A DNA stretch of 64,000 nt, taken from NCBI RefSeq assembly GCF_900167135.1, contig NZ_FUWZ01000007.1, positions 62,001 through 126,000 on the forward strand, read 5' to 3'. Each line of letters opens with the position of its first letter. Within the stretch, counting starts at the first letter, position 1. This document shows positions 1 through 8,724 of the stretch, piece after piece. The translations under genes and the position numbers were made by a program. The notes under the pieces were generated by a model. It was not told the DNA's origin. It was given only the letters and a program-made list of their open reading frames with translations, and ran no database searches. Source of the stretch: Chitinophaga eiseniae. Lineage in GTDB: Bacteria > Bacteroidota > Bacteroidia > Chitinophagales > Chitinophagaceae.

Positions 1-518
1 TCAACCGGGTAAATATCACAGACAACAAACCCGGTCTGCCGCTCAATATCGACATCAAAGTGCAGAGCGTAAGCAGGGGCTGTGCACCGGTGACCAACGC
101 ACGCGTGGATATCTGGCAGTGCGATAAAGACGGTTACTATTCCGGTTACGTGAACAACGGCTACCTGGGCGTGCAGAACAATATCGGACGCCTGTTTGGA
201 CGCGGACTGCAGTACACCAACGCCAGCGGCATGGTGCATTTCCTGTCTATTTATCCCGGATGGTACCCCGGCCGTTGTACCCATCTGCATGCGCAGATCT
301 TCATCGGCACCAGCCTGTACCTCACTACACAGATTGCTTTCCCTGACGCTGTTAACGCCGCCGTATATAGCACACCGTTATATGCATTACACGGACAAAA
401 CCCCACTACCAACTACCTTGACACTATCATCAACGACTCACTGGCTACTGAACTGGCTACTGTAACACCTGCCGCCGGCGGGGGATACAACCTGTCTCAC
501 GTTATCAACATCAGATGA
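1..518 (+). CDS. Intradiol ring-cleavage dioxygenase-like protein, 5' end missing
   Basis: The reading frame is open from the first bases of the window, so the N-terminus lies outside it. The visible part resembles the C-terminal catalytic domain of intradiol dioxygenases (protocatechuate 3,4- or catechol 1,2-dioxygenase fold), which use non-haem Fe(III) held by two Tyr and two His to split catechol-type rings. Recognisable segments are VDIWQCDKDGYYSGY, then a Tyr-Pro-Gly-Trp-Tyr-Pro-Gly-Arg run followed by THLHAQ, which supplies the Tyr, Arg and His positions typical of the metal site. A GTG at 60 is in frame but the similarity continues upstream of it, so it is not the start. Many secreted Bacteroidota members of this family have no known substrate, so a role in aromatic catabolism is only inferred. 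Confidence 0.8.
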   Translation, partial: NRVNITDNKPGLPLNIDIKVQSVSRGCAPVTNARVDIWQCDKDGYYSGYVNNGYLGVQNNIGRLFGRGLQYTNASGMVHFLSIYPGWYPGRCTHLHAQIFIGTSLYLTTQIAFPDAVNAAVYSTPLYALHGQNPTTNYLDTIINDSLATELATVTPAAGGGYNLSHVINIR

Positions 519-561
519 TCTCTTTTCAACCAATTTCTTACCAGTCGATTAATTTCTTTTT

Positions 562-1113
562 ATGAAGATGCAGCCAGCGCAGATCATCCTGTCTTACAGA
601 CAGCTTATAGATGCCACTTCCACGGGGGACCTGGAGAAAAAGATATTCGAAGATTCCTATGTGGAATTCCTGATGCAGTCGCAGGCATACAATACTGACA
701 AACAATTCCGGACCTTTACGGAACTGAAAGCCCATAACCCGAAATCCAATTCGCTGCATTATAAAGTAGGCTTCGCAGTAGGGCTACATCTGCAGGAAAT
801 GGGCAACAGGATACCGGGGGTGAAGGATTGTCTCGGTAACAAAGAGCTGCCTTTTGAACTGTATCATCTGGAGCTGATCGAGTCTGACATTGAAGACCGG
901 CAGCAGCACCGGGTGGCGCTGAATTACATCACGCCGCCGTTCACGCTGCTGGAGATCATCGGCGACCGGCTGCTGTTGGTATCACCCGAACAGACCGGCC
1001 AACCGGACACTTTTGATACTTTCATGGTGGCCATGCAGCCACAGCTGGCCATTACCAGTTACAAACCACTGGGGCAGCCGCAGGAGGTGCATCATGTGGC
1101 ACAGGTAATCTAA
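562..1113 (+). CDS. Hypothetical protein, 183 aa
   Basis: I do not recognise a family. The protein is soluble with no signal peptide or membrane segment, mixed alpha/beta in character, and has a Pro/Gln-rich C-terminal third. The start at 562 (MKMQPAQ) follows an AT-rich stretch; a second Met lies two codons later. It begins 43 bases after the dioxygenase on the same strand and could be cotranscribed with it. It ends just before a long hairpin (1133-1170) shared with the convergent efflux operon. The coding frame is supported by length, by codon use like that of its neighbours, and by the lack of a better frame on either strand. Confidence 0.6.
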   Translation: MKMQPAQIILSYRQLIDATSTGDLEKKIFEDSYVEFLMQSQAYNTDKQFRTFTELKAHNPKSNSLHYKVGFAVGLHLQEMGNRIPGVKDCLGNKELPFELYHLELIESDIEDRQQHRVALNYITPPFTLLEIIGDRLLLVSPEQTGQPDTFDTFMVAMQPQLAITSYKPLGQPQEVHHVAQVI

Positions 1114-1132
1114 AACAACAAAACAGGCGGGT

Positions 1133-1170
1133 AGGGTAAGTTGTAGGCCGTATGGCTTACAACTTACCCT
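1133..1170. terminator. Bidirectional terminator-like hairpin
   Basis: A 17-bp stem (1133-1149 with 1154-1170, one G-T pair) closes a 4-base loop. It lies between convergent genes and overlaps the last codons and stop of the ABC-2 permease gene. T-runs on either side are weak, so termination efficiency is uncertain. Confidence 0.55.
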
Positions 1171-2332
1171 CTTTGGCTGTCCTGAACAGGTACCATAGCT
1201 TTATCTTTAAAGCCAGCCAGCCCAGGAAGGCATATACCAGCAATAAAATGCCCAGATGCCGGATATAAGGATAGGTGAGTTCCACCGATCCCTTCTGGAT
1301 CAGCAGGATTTTGAAGGCCTGCAGGAAGGGCGTCAGCGGGATGATATTAGCCATAAACTGCACAAACGCCGGCATGGCGCTGAGCGGCCAGGTAAAGCCG
1401 CTGATGATAAACGCAGGGGAGGCGATCACCATCAGTACCTGCGTGGCTTTTAAGGCGTCTGGTATGAGAATGCTGACAAACACGCCCATGAATGAAGCCG
1501 ATCCCACAAAGAAGGCGGTCAGCCATATAAAGCTGAGAATGCCCTCCGGCAACGGCACATTGAAGAACATGTGCATGAAATAATAAATGGAAACGATGAG
1601 AATGGAGAATGTCCAGATAGGGATTACCTTGATCAGCATGATCGGGAACGCCCGGCGGCGCATGCCTGCATACTCCGTTACAAAAGACCCGCGCTGGAAC
1701 TCCGCAGCAAAGCTGATGGCCATCGCCAGCAGTATCACCTGCTGCAATACCACCGCCAGCATGGCCGGCCACATAAATATGAGATAGTTGCTGGTGGTAT
1801 TGAAGAGGGTGATATAGTTCGTTTTAAACGGTTCATACTGCGTGGCGGCCCTTACAGCGGGCATGCCCATTTTCTGCAGTCCCTTGATGGACACACCGGC
1901 GGAAAACGTGCCGATGGTAAGCTGCAGCGCCTTGGAGGCGAAGTTGGCCGTCAGCACGTTACTGGTGTTCACATACACATTTACTTCCGGATATTTTTTC
2001 TGCAGGATGTCTGCTTCAAAGCGCGCGGGGATCATCACCATGGCGGCAGCCTCTTTTCTGATCACTTCATCATTTGCATTGGGAGGTTCCTGCAGGTACT
2101 TCAGCGTTTTAATACTTTTGTTATCGCTCAGCATTTCTACCAGCTGCGCGGATAAGGGGGTATTGTCTTTGTCTATCACGATCACGGGTATATTTTCCAC
2201 CTTTCCGGCTTTATATACAAAGCCGATCAGGGTAGCATACAGCACCGGCGCCAGGAAAAACACGGAGCGCAGGGTGGAATTACCGAGGAACAGCCTAAAC
2301 TCCCGTTTCAACAATCGGAAAAATTCTTTCAT
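1157..2332 (-). CDS. ABC-2 type transporter permease (YhiH/YbhR-like), 391 aa
   Basis: Inner-membrane permease of the ABC-2 class that works with a periplasmic HlyD adaptor and a TolC-type outer-membrane channel to export drugs or other compounds. One membrane helix lies near the N-terminus (about residues 20-40), followed by a long extracytoplasmic domain and about five C-terminal helices (about 180-375), the usual layout for this class. It is the third gene of a reverse-strand operon (TolC, HlyD, permease), starting 6 bases after the HlyD stop. No ATP-binding subunit is encoded next to it and there is only one permease, although such operons often carry two, so the ATPase must come from elsewhere or the unit is reduced. 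Confidence 0.85.
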   Translation of the reverse strand: MKEFFRLLKREFRLFLGNSTLRSVFFLAPVLYATLIGFVYKAGKVENIPVIVIDKDNTPLSAQLVEMLSDNKSIKTLKYLQEPPNANDEVIRKEAAAMVMIPARFEADILQKKYPEVNVYVNTSNVLTANFASKALQLTIGTFSAGVSIKGLQKMGMPAVRAATQYEPFKTNYITLFNTTSNYLIFMWPAMLAVVLQQVILLAMAISFAAEFQRGSFVTEYAGMRRRAFPIMLIKVIPIWTFSILIVSIYYFMHMFFNVPLPEGILSFIWLTAFFVGSASFMGVFVSILIPDALKATQVLMVIASPAFIISGFTWPLSAMPAFVQFMANIIPLTPFLQAFKILLIQKGSVELTYPYIRHLGILLLVYAFLGWLALKIKLWYLFRTAKEGKL

Positions 2333-2338
2333 GCCTGA

Positions 2339-3295
2339 TTATTTCAGTATAACACTTGCGTTTACCAGTATGTCTTTGGTCTTGCCCGGATCTTTGGGCT
2401 GTACCTTGATCTCATAAATTACGTCCTGCGGCTGATAGTCGGGGAAAGCAGTGGTGATGTCCGCATAGCGGGTCAACTGTTTGATGTAGGCGATAGTGCC
2501 TTCCGTTTCTTCGTTATTGTACAGCACTTGCATCTTTACGTCCTGTCCTTTTTTGTACCCGGCAATTTTGCTTTCCGGAACGGTGAAGCGGAACCAGGTG
2601 CTGCCGGGGATGTAGCCGTTGAACAGCGCAAAGCCGGCGGTGGCCAGCTCTCCGGGGTTCAGGCTGATGGTTTCTATGTCCATGTCATTGGTGGCGATCA
2701 CATAACGTTCGGAGTAGGCCACATTGGCTTCCTGCAACGCGCCTTTGGCCTGCGATGCCTGGCCGGCGGCCATGTTCACTTTCTCTACGCGGGTGCCTCT
2801 TTTTACGTCGTCCAGTTCGGCGATCACCGCGTCGTACTGGGCTTTGGCGCCCTGGTATTTGGCGTATACTTCGTCATAAGCCTGCGGCGACATAAGGCTG
2901 TCGTTGAACATATTGGTGGCCCTTTCATAGGATTTGCGGGCGAATTCATACTGTTCTTTCAGTCCTTTGTATTTGGCCTGCAGTTGTTTCAGCTGATCGG
3001 CCGTAGCGCCGTTGCGCGCCATCTGTTCCTGTGCGGTGGCGGCGTTGACCGCCCCCTGCGCCTGCGCTATTTTGGCGGAAACTTCCGGTACGTCCAGCAG
3101 GGCGAGGGTATCACCCTTTTTCACCGTCTGTCCTTCTTTAACGTAAATGTTCAGGATCCTGCCGGTCACTTTCGGCGCAAAAGACACCACATCTTTTTTG
3201 GCTTTGCCCTCGAAACGGTCGGCGTTGGACTTTTTAGAAGCACAGCCTGCGAATGTCAGTGAACAGATCAATAATATGGGTGTAGTTATTTTCAT
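2339..3295 (-). CDS. HlyD-family periplasmic adaptor lipoprotein, 318 aa
   Basis: Membrane-fusion protein linking the inner-membrane permease to the TolC-like channel. The N-terminus is a lipoprotein signal (hydrophobic segment then FAGC, lipid-carrying Cys about residue 18). A biotinyl-lipoyl-like half motif (VKEGQTVKKGDTLALLDVPEV-type) follows, then a long Ala/Gln/Lys-rich coiled-coil hairpin about residues 75-190, and a beta-barrel region after that. It sits 33 bases downstream of the TolC-family gene and 6 bases upstream of the permease gene. In Bacteroidota this adaptor is often lipid-anchored, as here. The transported substrate cannot be told from the sequence. Confidence 0.9.
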   Translation of the reverse strand: MKITTPILLICSLTFAGCASKKSNADRFEGKAKKDVVSFAPKVTGRILNIYVKEGQTVKKGDTLALLDVPEVSAKIAQAQGAVNAATAQEQMARNGATADQLKQLQAKYKGLKEQYEFARKSYERATNMFNDSLMSPQAYDEVYAKYQGAKAQYDAVIAELDDVKRGTRVEKVNMAAGQASQAKGALQEANVAYSERYVIATNDMDIETISLNPGELATAGFALFNGYIPGSTWFRFTVPESKIAGYKKGQDVKMQVLYNNEETEGTIAYIKQLTRYADITTAFPDYQPQDVIYEIKVQPKDPGKTKDILVNASVILK

Positions 3296-3328
3296 CTTAC
3301 AGTAATTAGTTTGAGTAATGGTGTAGGC

Positions 3329-4735
3329 TTAATACAATTTGGTGATGTCCAGCTCCTGGGTAGACCGCATCAGCTCCACGGCGGCCCTGCGCTGGTTGAA
3401 GATAGCGTTCTGATAATCCAGTTCCGCGGCTTCGAGGTCGTTTTCCGCTGCTATCAGCTGGGTGGATTTGGACATCCCGTACCTGAATTCTTTTTCTGCC
3501 TGTACCAAAGCATTGTTCGCCATTTCTTTCTCTTTTTTCTTCAGGGCTATCTGCGAATTGGCGATGTTATAATTGGATTGATTGTTGGCCTGGTTTAACG
3601 TGAGCTTGCGCATGGCATCGTATTTCTGGTTTTGCAGCAGCTCCCGGTCGATGCGCGCTGTTTCGATGGCATGTTTTCCTTCCCTGCCGTCGAAGATCTC
3701 CCATTTAAAGCCGATACCGGCGTTCAGCATCGGGAAGATATTGAGGTTGGTAGGCCGCCAGTCCAGTTTCCGGCCGGGGTAGCCGATTGCCGGAATAGGA
3801 GGGATGATATTGTCGGATGACTTGATCCTGGTGCCATACAGCCCTATATAATAGGCGGAGGCCTTTAGCTGTACTTTGGGTATCCACCACGTTTGTTCCG
3901 CTTTTATTTTATAGCCGGCAGCGCTGATGCCATGGTCCAGCGCACGTATTTCGGCGCGTTGTTCGATGGTTTTCTGCGGCGCCGGCAGCGCCACCGGCGC
4001 CAGTACCGGTTCAATCAGCCGAAGCCTCTCCTTGCCGATGCCTGTCAGCACTTCGAGTTGAGTCAGCAGCAGTTCTTTTTTTCCTTCGTATTCGGCCATT
4101 TTGGAGTCGAGGGTAGCCTGCGCCAGCTCTATCTTCTTGTGGTCGTAAGGGGTGATCAGCCCGTAGCCCAGCGCTTTGTCGGCGGTTTTGCGGTTGGCAT
4201 CCAGCCTGCGTTTGGCTTCGTCCAGCACTTTTTTGGACTGGTGCACCAGCGCCAGCTGATCGTACGCCCTGGAGATGGTGGCCGCCACTTCATCGGATGT
4301 TTTTTCCAGTAACACGTTTTCCGATTGCCGCTTTTCTTCGAGGGCTTTGTTGAGCTGCTTCACCTTACCGCCGGCATACAGCAGCATTTTAGCGTCCGCC
4401 TTGGCCAGCCCGGAGAAACCGGATACATTGATGTTGTTATTGTACTTGCCTTCGGGGATGGTGAGAAACGGTTGCAGGTTCAGCTCCGGGGAAATAACAT
4501 GTGCAGTGGCATTCAGGTAACCGGCCATGCCACTGACTTCCAGGGTGGGGAGGTAAACATCCTTCAGCTTGTGCTGGTCCAGTACGGTCAGTTTGTTTTT
4601 GGTAAGCTGGGCTTTGAGGTCTGCATCCCGAACCATGGCGCTGTCCAGAAGCTCTTTGAAGCCGGGGGCCGTTTGTGCTTTGGCGTAGTGGTAAAACAGT
4701 AATGACAGCAGTAGGAATGACAGCTTACTTTTCAT
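3329..4735 (-). CDS. TolC-family outer-membrane efflux protein, 468 aa
   Basis: Outer-membrane channel of a tripartite efflux system. I place the start at 4735 because the residues from there form a clear Sec signal peptide ending in AKA-Q; an in-frame Met at 4795 adds 20 residues that do not look like a signal. The body has the two tandem OEP repeats with long amphipathic helices, including the conserved-type segment with EYRYGM-like spacing near the C-terminus (KEFRYGMSKSTQLIAAEND). It is the first gene of the operon with HlyD and the ABC-2 permease, so outer-membrane, periplasmic and inner-membrane parts are made together. Confidence 0.9.
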   Translation of the reverse strand: MKSKLSFLLLSLLFYHYAKAQTAPGFKELLDSAMVRDADLKAQLTKNKLTVLDQHKLKDVYLPTLEVSGMAGYLNATAHVISPELNLQPFLTIPEGKYNNNINVSGFSGLAKADAKMLLYAGGKVKQLNKALEEKRQSENVLLEKTSDEVAATISRAYDQLALVHQSKKVLDEAKRRLDANRKTADKALGYGLITPYDHKKIELAQATLDSKMAEYEGKKELLLTQLEVLTGIGKERLRLIEPVLAPVALPAPQKTIEQRAEIRALDHGISAAGYKIKAEQTWWIPKVQLKASAYYIGLYGTRIKSSDNIIPPIPAIGYPGRKLDWRPTNLNIFPMLNAGIGFKWEIFDGREGKHAIETARIDRELLQNQKYDAMRKLTLNQANNQSNYNIANSQIALKKKEKEMANNALVQAEKEFRYGMSKSTQLIAAENDLEAAELDYQNAIFNQRRAAVELMRSTQELDITKLY

Positions 4736-5036
4736 TGATAAACACGTTTTTAATCTACAGATGGTTGCAACATAGCTTATTACTTTGAATAACACATAAA
4801 ATAAACCAATGTTTAATTTTTTCTTTTATATATATAAAATATGTGTTGTGTTGATAGGTTCCCCTCCGGGAGATGTCTGCGCGGGCACAGGACGACTGAT
4901 ATTGTTTTTTTATTAATTAGTTAAAAAAAGAATAATTCCGGGTAATAAATAATGCGTTTTGGCTACAACAAAAGTAGATTTGACTTCGTAGGGCCGGTAC
5001 CGGTACAGGACCTTTGTTATCATAAAAACATACAAC
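4736..5036. other. Divergent intergenic region between efflux operon and NmrA-type gene
   Basis: About 300 AT-rich bases without a gene. It holds a T7A / TA7 inverted repeat (4905-4912 with 4922-4929) and a 10-bp palindrome CCGGTACCGG at 4994-5003 shortly upstream of the NmrA-type gene. I found no exact TAnnTTTG box on either strand, though GACCTTTG near 5008-5015 is one base off for the rightward gene. Confidence 0.4.
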
Positions 5037-5930
5037 ATGAACATCATCGTAACAGGCTCCCTTGGAAATATCAGCAGGCCATTGACACAACAACTGGTAG
5101 AGAAAGGCCACACCGTGACCGTTATCAGCAGCAATCCGGAAAAGCAGGCCGCCATTGAGGCCATCGGTGCTACTGCCGCTATCGGCTCTCTGAATGATAC
5201 CGCCTTCCTGGAAAAGACGTTTACCGGCGCGGATGCCGTATACTGTATGACTCCTCCGAACTACGTATCCAACGAAGCGCCTGTTGACTACTACACCCGG
5301 ATCGCGGGCAACTATGCACAGGCGCTGGCAAAGGCCGGCGTGAAACGGGTAGTGTACCTGAGCAGCTTCGGCGCGCATCTGGACCGCGGCACAGGTGTTA
5401 TCCTGGGCTCCCATCATTCCGAAAAAATACTGAATGCGGTACCCGGACTATCCGTTACGCATATACGTCCTACCAGCTTCTATTACAACCTGTATAATTT
5501 TGCCGATATGATCCGGCATACGGGTTTTATGGCCGCCAGCTACGGGGAAAACGACAAGGTGCTGTGGGTATCTCCTTCGGATATTGCAGATGCGGTGGCG
5601 GAGGAGATGGTCCGTACAGCCGGTGTACCGGCAATACGCTACGTCACCAGCGACGAACGCACCTGCAACGAAGTGGCAGCCGTGCTGGGCAAAGCGATTG
5701 GTAAGCCGGACCTGACGTGGCGGCTGATTCCCGGCGATGTGATGCGGGAACAGCTGGAAACGCACGGTGTGCCCGCTGCTATGGCCGCCGCACTGGTTGA
5801 GCTGTATGACAGCCTGCACTCCGGCGCTTTGGCGGAGGACTTCTACCGCAACCCGCCAGCTACAACGGGGAAAGTTAAAATAGAGGACTTCGCCCGGGAG
5901 TTTGCAGCCGTTTTCGCAAAAAGTAATTAA
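5037..5930 (+). CDS. NmrA-family NAD(P)-binding oxidoreductase (quinone-reductase-2-like), 297 aa
   Basis: Atypical short-chain dehydrogenase of the NmrA / SDR-a5 type. The N-terminal beta strand and Gly motif (IIVTGSLGNIS) bind a dinucleotide, followed by TVTVISSNPEKQ, which marks the cofactor-selecting end of beta-2. Relatives include E. coli QorB/YtfG, an NADPH:quinone oxidoreductase, and NmrA-like redox sensors. Length and lack of signal peptide fit a cytosolic enzyme. An AraC-family regulator starts 10 bases after its stop, so regulator and enzyme probably form one transcript and the enzyme may be its target. Confidence 0.85.
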   Translation: MNIIVTGSLGNISRPLTQQLVEKGHTVTVISSNPEKQAAIEAIGATAAIGSLNDTAFLEKTFTGADAVYCMTPPNYVSNEAPVDYYTRIAGNYAQALAKAGVKRVVYLSSFGAHLDRGTGVILGSHHSEKILNAVPGLSVTHIRPTSFYYNLYNFADMIRHTGFMAASYGENDKVLWVSPSDIADAVAEEMVRTAGVPAIRYVTSDERTCNEVAAVLGKAIGKPDLTWRLIPGDVMREQLETHGVPAAMAAALVELYDSLHSGALAEDFYRNPPATTGKVKIEDFAREFAAVFAKSN

Positions 5931-5940
5931 TTTAAATGTT

Positions 5941-6879
5941 ATGGCAGGCACACAGTTACACCAGCTTCCCACGATCAGTGCATTACATCAGCTCCGGGAC
6001 TTACCCAGCCCGGAGCACCCGCTGATCAGTGTGATCAACTTTGAGGATATGAAAAGGGGGGACGCCGGCGAGCCCAAAAAGCTGGTACAGGCGTTTTACG
6101 CCATCGCCCTCAAACAGAACTTCGCCGGAAAAGTGAAATACGGGCAGCAGCAATATGACTTCGATGAAGGCACTTTGTTTTTCATGGCGCCCAACCAGGT
6201 GTTCTCCATCGAAACCGATGAAGAATACAGGCATACGGGATGGTTGTTGCTGTTTCACCCCGATTTCCTCTGGAATACCCCGCTGGCAAAAAAGATACGG
6301 CAGTATGAATATTTCAGCTACGCGGTAAACGAAGCGCTGCACCTGTCCGAAAAAGAGGAAGCCATCATCTCCGCCATCATGCAGAACATCGCGCAGGAGT
6401 ACCATGGCAACATGGACCAGTTCAGCCATGACGTGATGATCGCCCAGCTGGAGCTGCTGCTCACTTATGCTGAGCGCTACTACCACCGGCAATTCCTGAC
6501 GCGCAAGATCACCAACCACCAGGTGCTGGACAGGATGGAAGATCTCCTGGCAGACTATTGCAACAGTGGGGAGCTGCTGCATAAAGGACTGCCGACGGTG
6601 CAGTACATCGCCGACCAGCTCAATATGTCGCCCAACTACCTCAGCGGGCTGCTGAAGGTGCAGACCGGGAAAAGCACGCAGCAGCATATCCATGATAAGC
6701 TGATGGAAAAGGCAAAAGAAAAGCTGTCCACCACCCGGTTGTCGGTAAGTGAAATTGCCTATGAGCTGGGGTTTGAGCACCCGCAGTCATTCAGCAAGCT
6801 GTTTAAAACAAAAACAAACCTTTCGCCACAGGCCTTCCGGCAGTCATTCTTTAAAACAACCTGCAAGCATCAACAGTAG
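5941..6879 (+). CDS. AraC-family transcriptional regulator, 312 aa
   Basis: DNA-binding regulator with an N-terminal cupin-like sensing domain (about residues 30-170) and a C-terminal double helix-turn-helix (about residues 215-305). The second half shows the family pattern LSVSEIAYELGFEHPQSFSK followed by TNLSPQAFR. I use the ATG at 5941 rather than one at 5902 because the earlier start would overlap the end of the NmrA-type gene by 29 bases. Many Bacteroidota AraC proteins of this form sit beside oxidoreductases and respond to small aromatic or electrophilic compounds. That role is inference here. Confidence 0.9.
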   Translation: MAGTQLHQLPTISALHQLRDLPSPEHPLISVINFEDMKRGDAGEPKKLVQAFYAIALKQNFAGKVKYGQQQYDFDEGTLFFMAPNQVFSIETDEEYRHTGWLLLFHPDFLWNTPLAKKIRQYEYFSYAVNEALHLSEKEEAIISAIMQNIAQEYHGNMDQFSHDVMIAQLELLLTYAERYYHRQFLTRKITNHQVLDRMEDLLADYCNSGELLHKGLPTVQYIADQLNMSPNYLSGLLKVQTGKSTQQHIHDKLMEKAKEKLSTTRLSVSEIAYELGFEHPQSFSKLFKTKTNLSPQAFRQSFFKTTCKHQQ

Positions 6880-6901
6880 TTTGTTCACTGTAGGTTTTTT
6901 T
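6873..6901 (+). terminator. Weak terminator-like hairpin after araC-type gene
   Basis: A 5-bp stem ACAGT / ACTGT (6873-6877 with 6887-6891) is followed three bases later by seven T. It overlaps the stop codon of the AraC-family gene. Confidence 0.35.
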
Positions 6902-6985
6902 GAGGAAAAGAAGGAGCGGGACAATAGGGCTTTGATAGTGCGTAAAGGTATCCAATACAGGCATATTATGGGTCATTGACAGGAG

Positions 6986-7030
6986 GGGAAAATTCCCGGG
7001 GTGATTTCCCCGAACCGGAAATATATTCCG
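6986..7030. repeat. Three consecutive short palindromes
   Basis: Three perfect 5-bp inverted repeats follow one another: GGGAA/TTCCC (6986-6997), CGGGG/CCCCG (6997-7012) and CGGAA/TTCCG (7016-7030). They lie in the 5' region of the acidic secreted-protein gene starting at 7095. They may be regulatory or leader RNA structure; no match to a known element was recognised. Confidence 0.4.
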
Positions 7031-7094
7031 TTGGGACAAGGTTAGCGGAATCTGGCATTAAATTGGCATTGACAGCGGCATAAACCATATTTTT

Positions 7095-7601
7095 ATGAAG
7101 AAGCTTGCTGTGATGGCCTTTCTGTTGGCCGCTGGCATGTACTATGCACCAACAACTCAAGCCCAGGTCCGTGTTAATGTCAATCTGAACGTAGGCAGTC
7201 AGCCGGTTTGGGGGCCTGTTGGCTACGACTACGCCGAATATTATTACCTCCCGGACGTTGATGCCTATTACTATATTCCCCGCCGCCAGTTTATTTATTT
7301 CGACCGTGATGAAGGTGATTGGGTATTTGCGCGGGCATTGCCGCGTCATTATCACTATGATCTGTACCGCGGGTACAAAGTGGTGATCAATGAGCCAAGA
7401 CCGTATCTGAATGCCGGCTACTACAGGAACCGTTATGGCAGATATCGTGGCTGGTACGACCGTCAGGACCTGATCCGTGATTGCCACGATGACCGTTACC
7501 GCCGCTACCGGGACCATGATGATGACGATGATGACGATGACCGCCGCCGCTGGCATGGACGTGGCCGCGGACACCGGCATAGTCACGGGGATGACGACTG
7601 A
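7095..7601 (+). CDS. Secreted protein with Tyr-rich core and Asp/Arg/His-rich tail, 168 aa
   Basis: The Sec signal peptide ends near TTQAQ (about residue 24). The mature core is rich in Tyr, Arg and Pro (AEYYYLPDVDAYYYIP) and resembles the DUF6600 / YXWGXW-like periplasmic proteins common in Bacteroidota, whose function is unknown. From about residue 130 the chain becomes strongly charged, with eight consecutive Asp, then Arg-rich and His-rich stretches, ending in HSHGDDD. Such a tail could bind divalent cations or polyanions, but that is speculation. It is a single-gene unit: palindromes lie upstream and a strong bidirectional terminator directly downstream. Confidence 0.75.
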   Translation: MKKLAVMAFLLAAGMYYAPTTQAQVRVNVNLNVGSQPVWGPVGYDYAEYYYLPDVDAYYYIPRRQFIYFDRDEGDWVFARALPRHYHYDLYRGYKVVINEPRPYLNAGYYRNRYGRYRGWYDRQDLIRDCHDDRYRRYRDHDDDDDDDDRRRWHGRGRGHRHSHGDDD

Positions 7602-7613
7602 TAGGGAAGTGTC

Positions 7614-7648
7614 AAAAAAGCCTGCTTTTTTACAAAGCAGGCTTTTTT
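7614..7648. terminator. Bidirectional intrinsic terminator
   Basis: A perfect 15-bp stem (7614-7628 with 7634-7648) with a 5-base loop. A-runs lie on the left arm and T-runs on the right arm, so it can end transcripts from both the rightward secreted-protein gene and the leftward hydrolase gene. Confidence 0.85.
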
Positions 7649-7675
7649 ATGCTCATGGGGCTTTTCGTTTTGTTG

Positions 7676-8554
7676 TTACAGGTATCCCGGAGGGATGATA
7701 TCCTGTTGCAGAAAATCTTCTATGACCGGAAGTATTTTCTTTGGCCGCATCATGACGCCCATATGGGTAGTGCCGGGAAGTATCGCCAGGCGTTTGTTGG
7801 GCAGGGGACCCATGTCGCCCATTTTACCGCCGCCTATTAGTCTGAACATTTCCACGGCATGCTCGGCAACAATAGCATCGGAATCGCCAAATATCAGCAG
7901 TGTTTGTGATTTGATACCGCTGATGTCGGAGGCGGGCCAATTCTGCGGTTCTATATCCAGCGCTTTCAGCTTTTCCACCAACACCGGGAAGTTTTTAGGA
8001 TTGGGGGCGAGGCTGTCATACACCATTTTCATGGGAGTACCTTCCAGGTATTCCGCTTTGAACCCGGGCATCATCTGTATCAGTTCCGGCTGCATACCGG
8101 ACTGTTTAAAAGAAGCAGAAGCGACAATCAGTTTTTTTACTTTCTTGGGGTGACGGATGGCGAGCTGCAAAGCGGTGCCGCCACCCATGCTGTAGCCGAA
8201 TACATCTGCACTGTCTATTTTCAGATATTGTAATAATGCCGCTGCGTCATCGGCCATATGTTCGCAGGTGATCGGACGGTTGATATCGGCGGTACGGGCG
8301 TGCCCCTGTGATTCAAAAATGATCACTTTCCGGGTGCGTGACAGAGAGTCCATCAGTTCGCGGAAAGGCCCTTCAATGCTCATGTAAGCGCCGTGCAATA
8401 ACAGGATGGGCGCGCCTTTTCCCTGGGTTTCATAATACATCTTAAGTCCGTTTACCGGTGCGTATCCTTTGGCTGCCGGTTGTTGTGCCTTACCGGGAAT
8501 GAAGCAGCTGCATATCATCAGTACGGTCAGCAATGCTTTGGTTAAATGGTTCAT
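7676..8554 (-). CDS. Secreted alpha/beta hydrolase, 292 aa
   Basis: Serine hydrolase with the alpha/beta fold, acting outside the cytoplasm judging from its signal peptide (MNHLTKALLTVLMICSCF...GKAQ). The oxyanion segment LLLHGAYMS is followed by the nucleophile elbow GYSMGG; the likely acid is Asp in FGDSDA and the base His in GTTHMG. I start at 8554; an in-frame ATG at 8764 would add 70 residues without signal-peptide character and would run into the divergent acyltransferase gene. Substrate is unknown; esterases, lipases and haloperoxidase-like proteins share this pattern. Confidence 0.85.
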   Translation of the reverse strand: MNHLTKALLTVLMICSCFIPGKAQQPAAKGYAPVNGLKMYYETQGKGAPILLLHGAYMSIEGPFRELMDSLSRTRKVIIFESQGHARTADINRPITCEHMADDAAALLQYLKIDSADVFGYSMGGGTALQLAIRHPKKVKKLIVASASFKQSGMQPELIQMMPGFKAEYLEGTPMKMVYDSLAPNPKNFPVLVEKLKALDIEPQNWPASDISGIKSQTLLIFGDSDAIVAEHAVEMFRLIGGGKMGDMGPLPNKRLAILPGTTHMGVMMRPKKILPVIEDFLQQDIIPPGYL

Positions 8555-8724
8555 TTTACTGCGTTTTATTTGGGTATAAACTGTTGTCTTAACAAGAACA
8601 AAATTATGGCGGGATATCGATATCGAAGAGGGGTCAGCACGACAATTTAAGGGGGTGAATGCACAATCATTACCGGTGGTCCCATTCATTTCCGGCACTT
8701 CCAGGAAAAGACATATCTTGTAGT

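Noticed and set aside
7510..7545. Apparent GAT/GAC trinucleotide repeat
   Set aside because: It is the Asp-codon run of the acidic-tail protein with mixed GAT and GAC codons, so not a simple microsatellite or repeat element.
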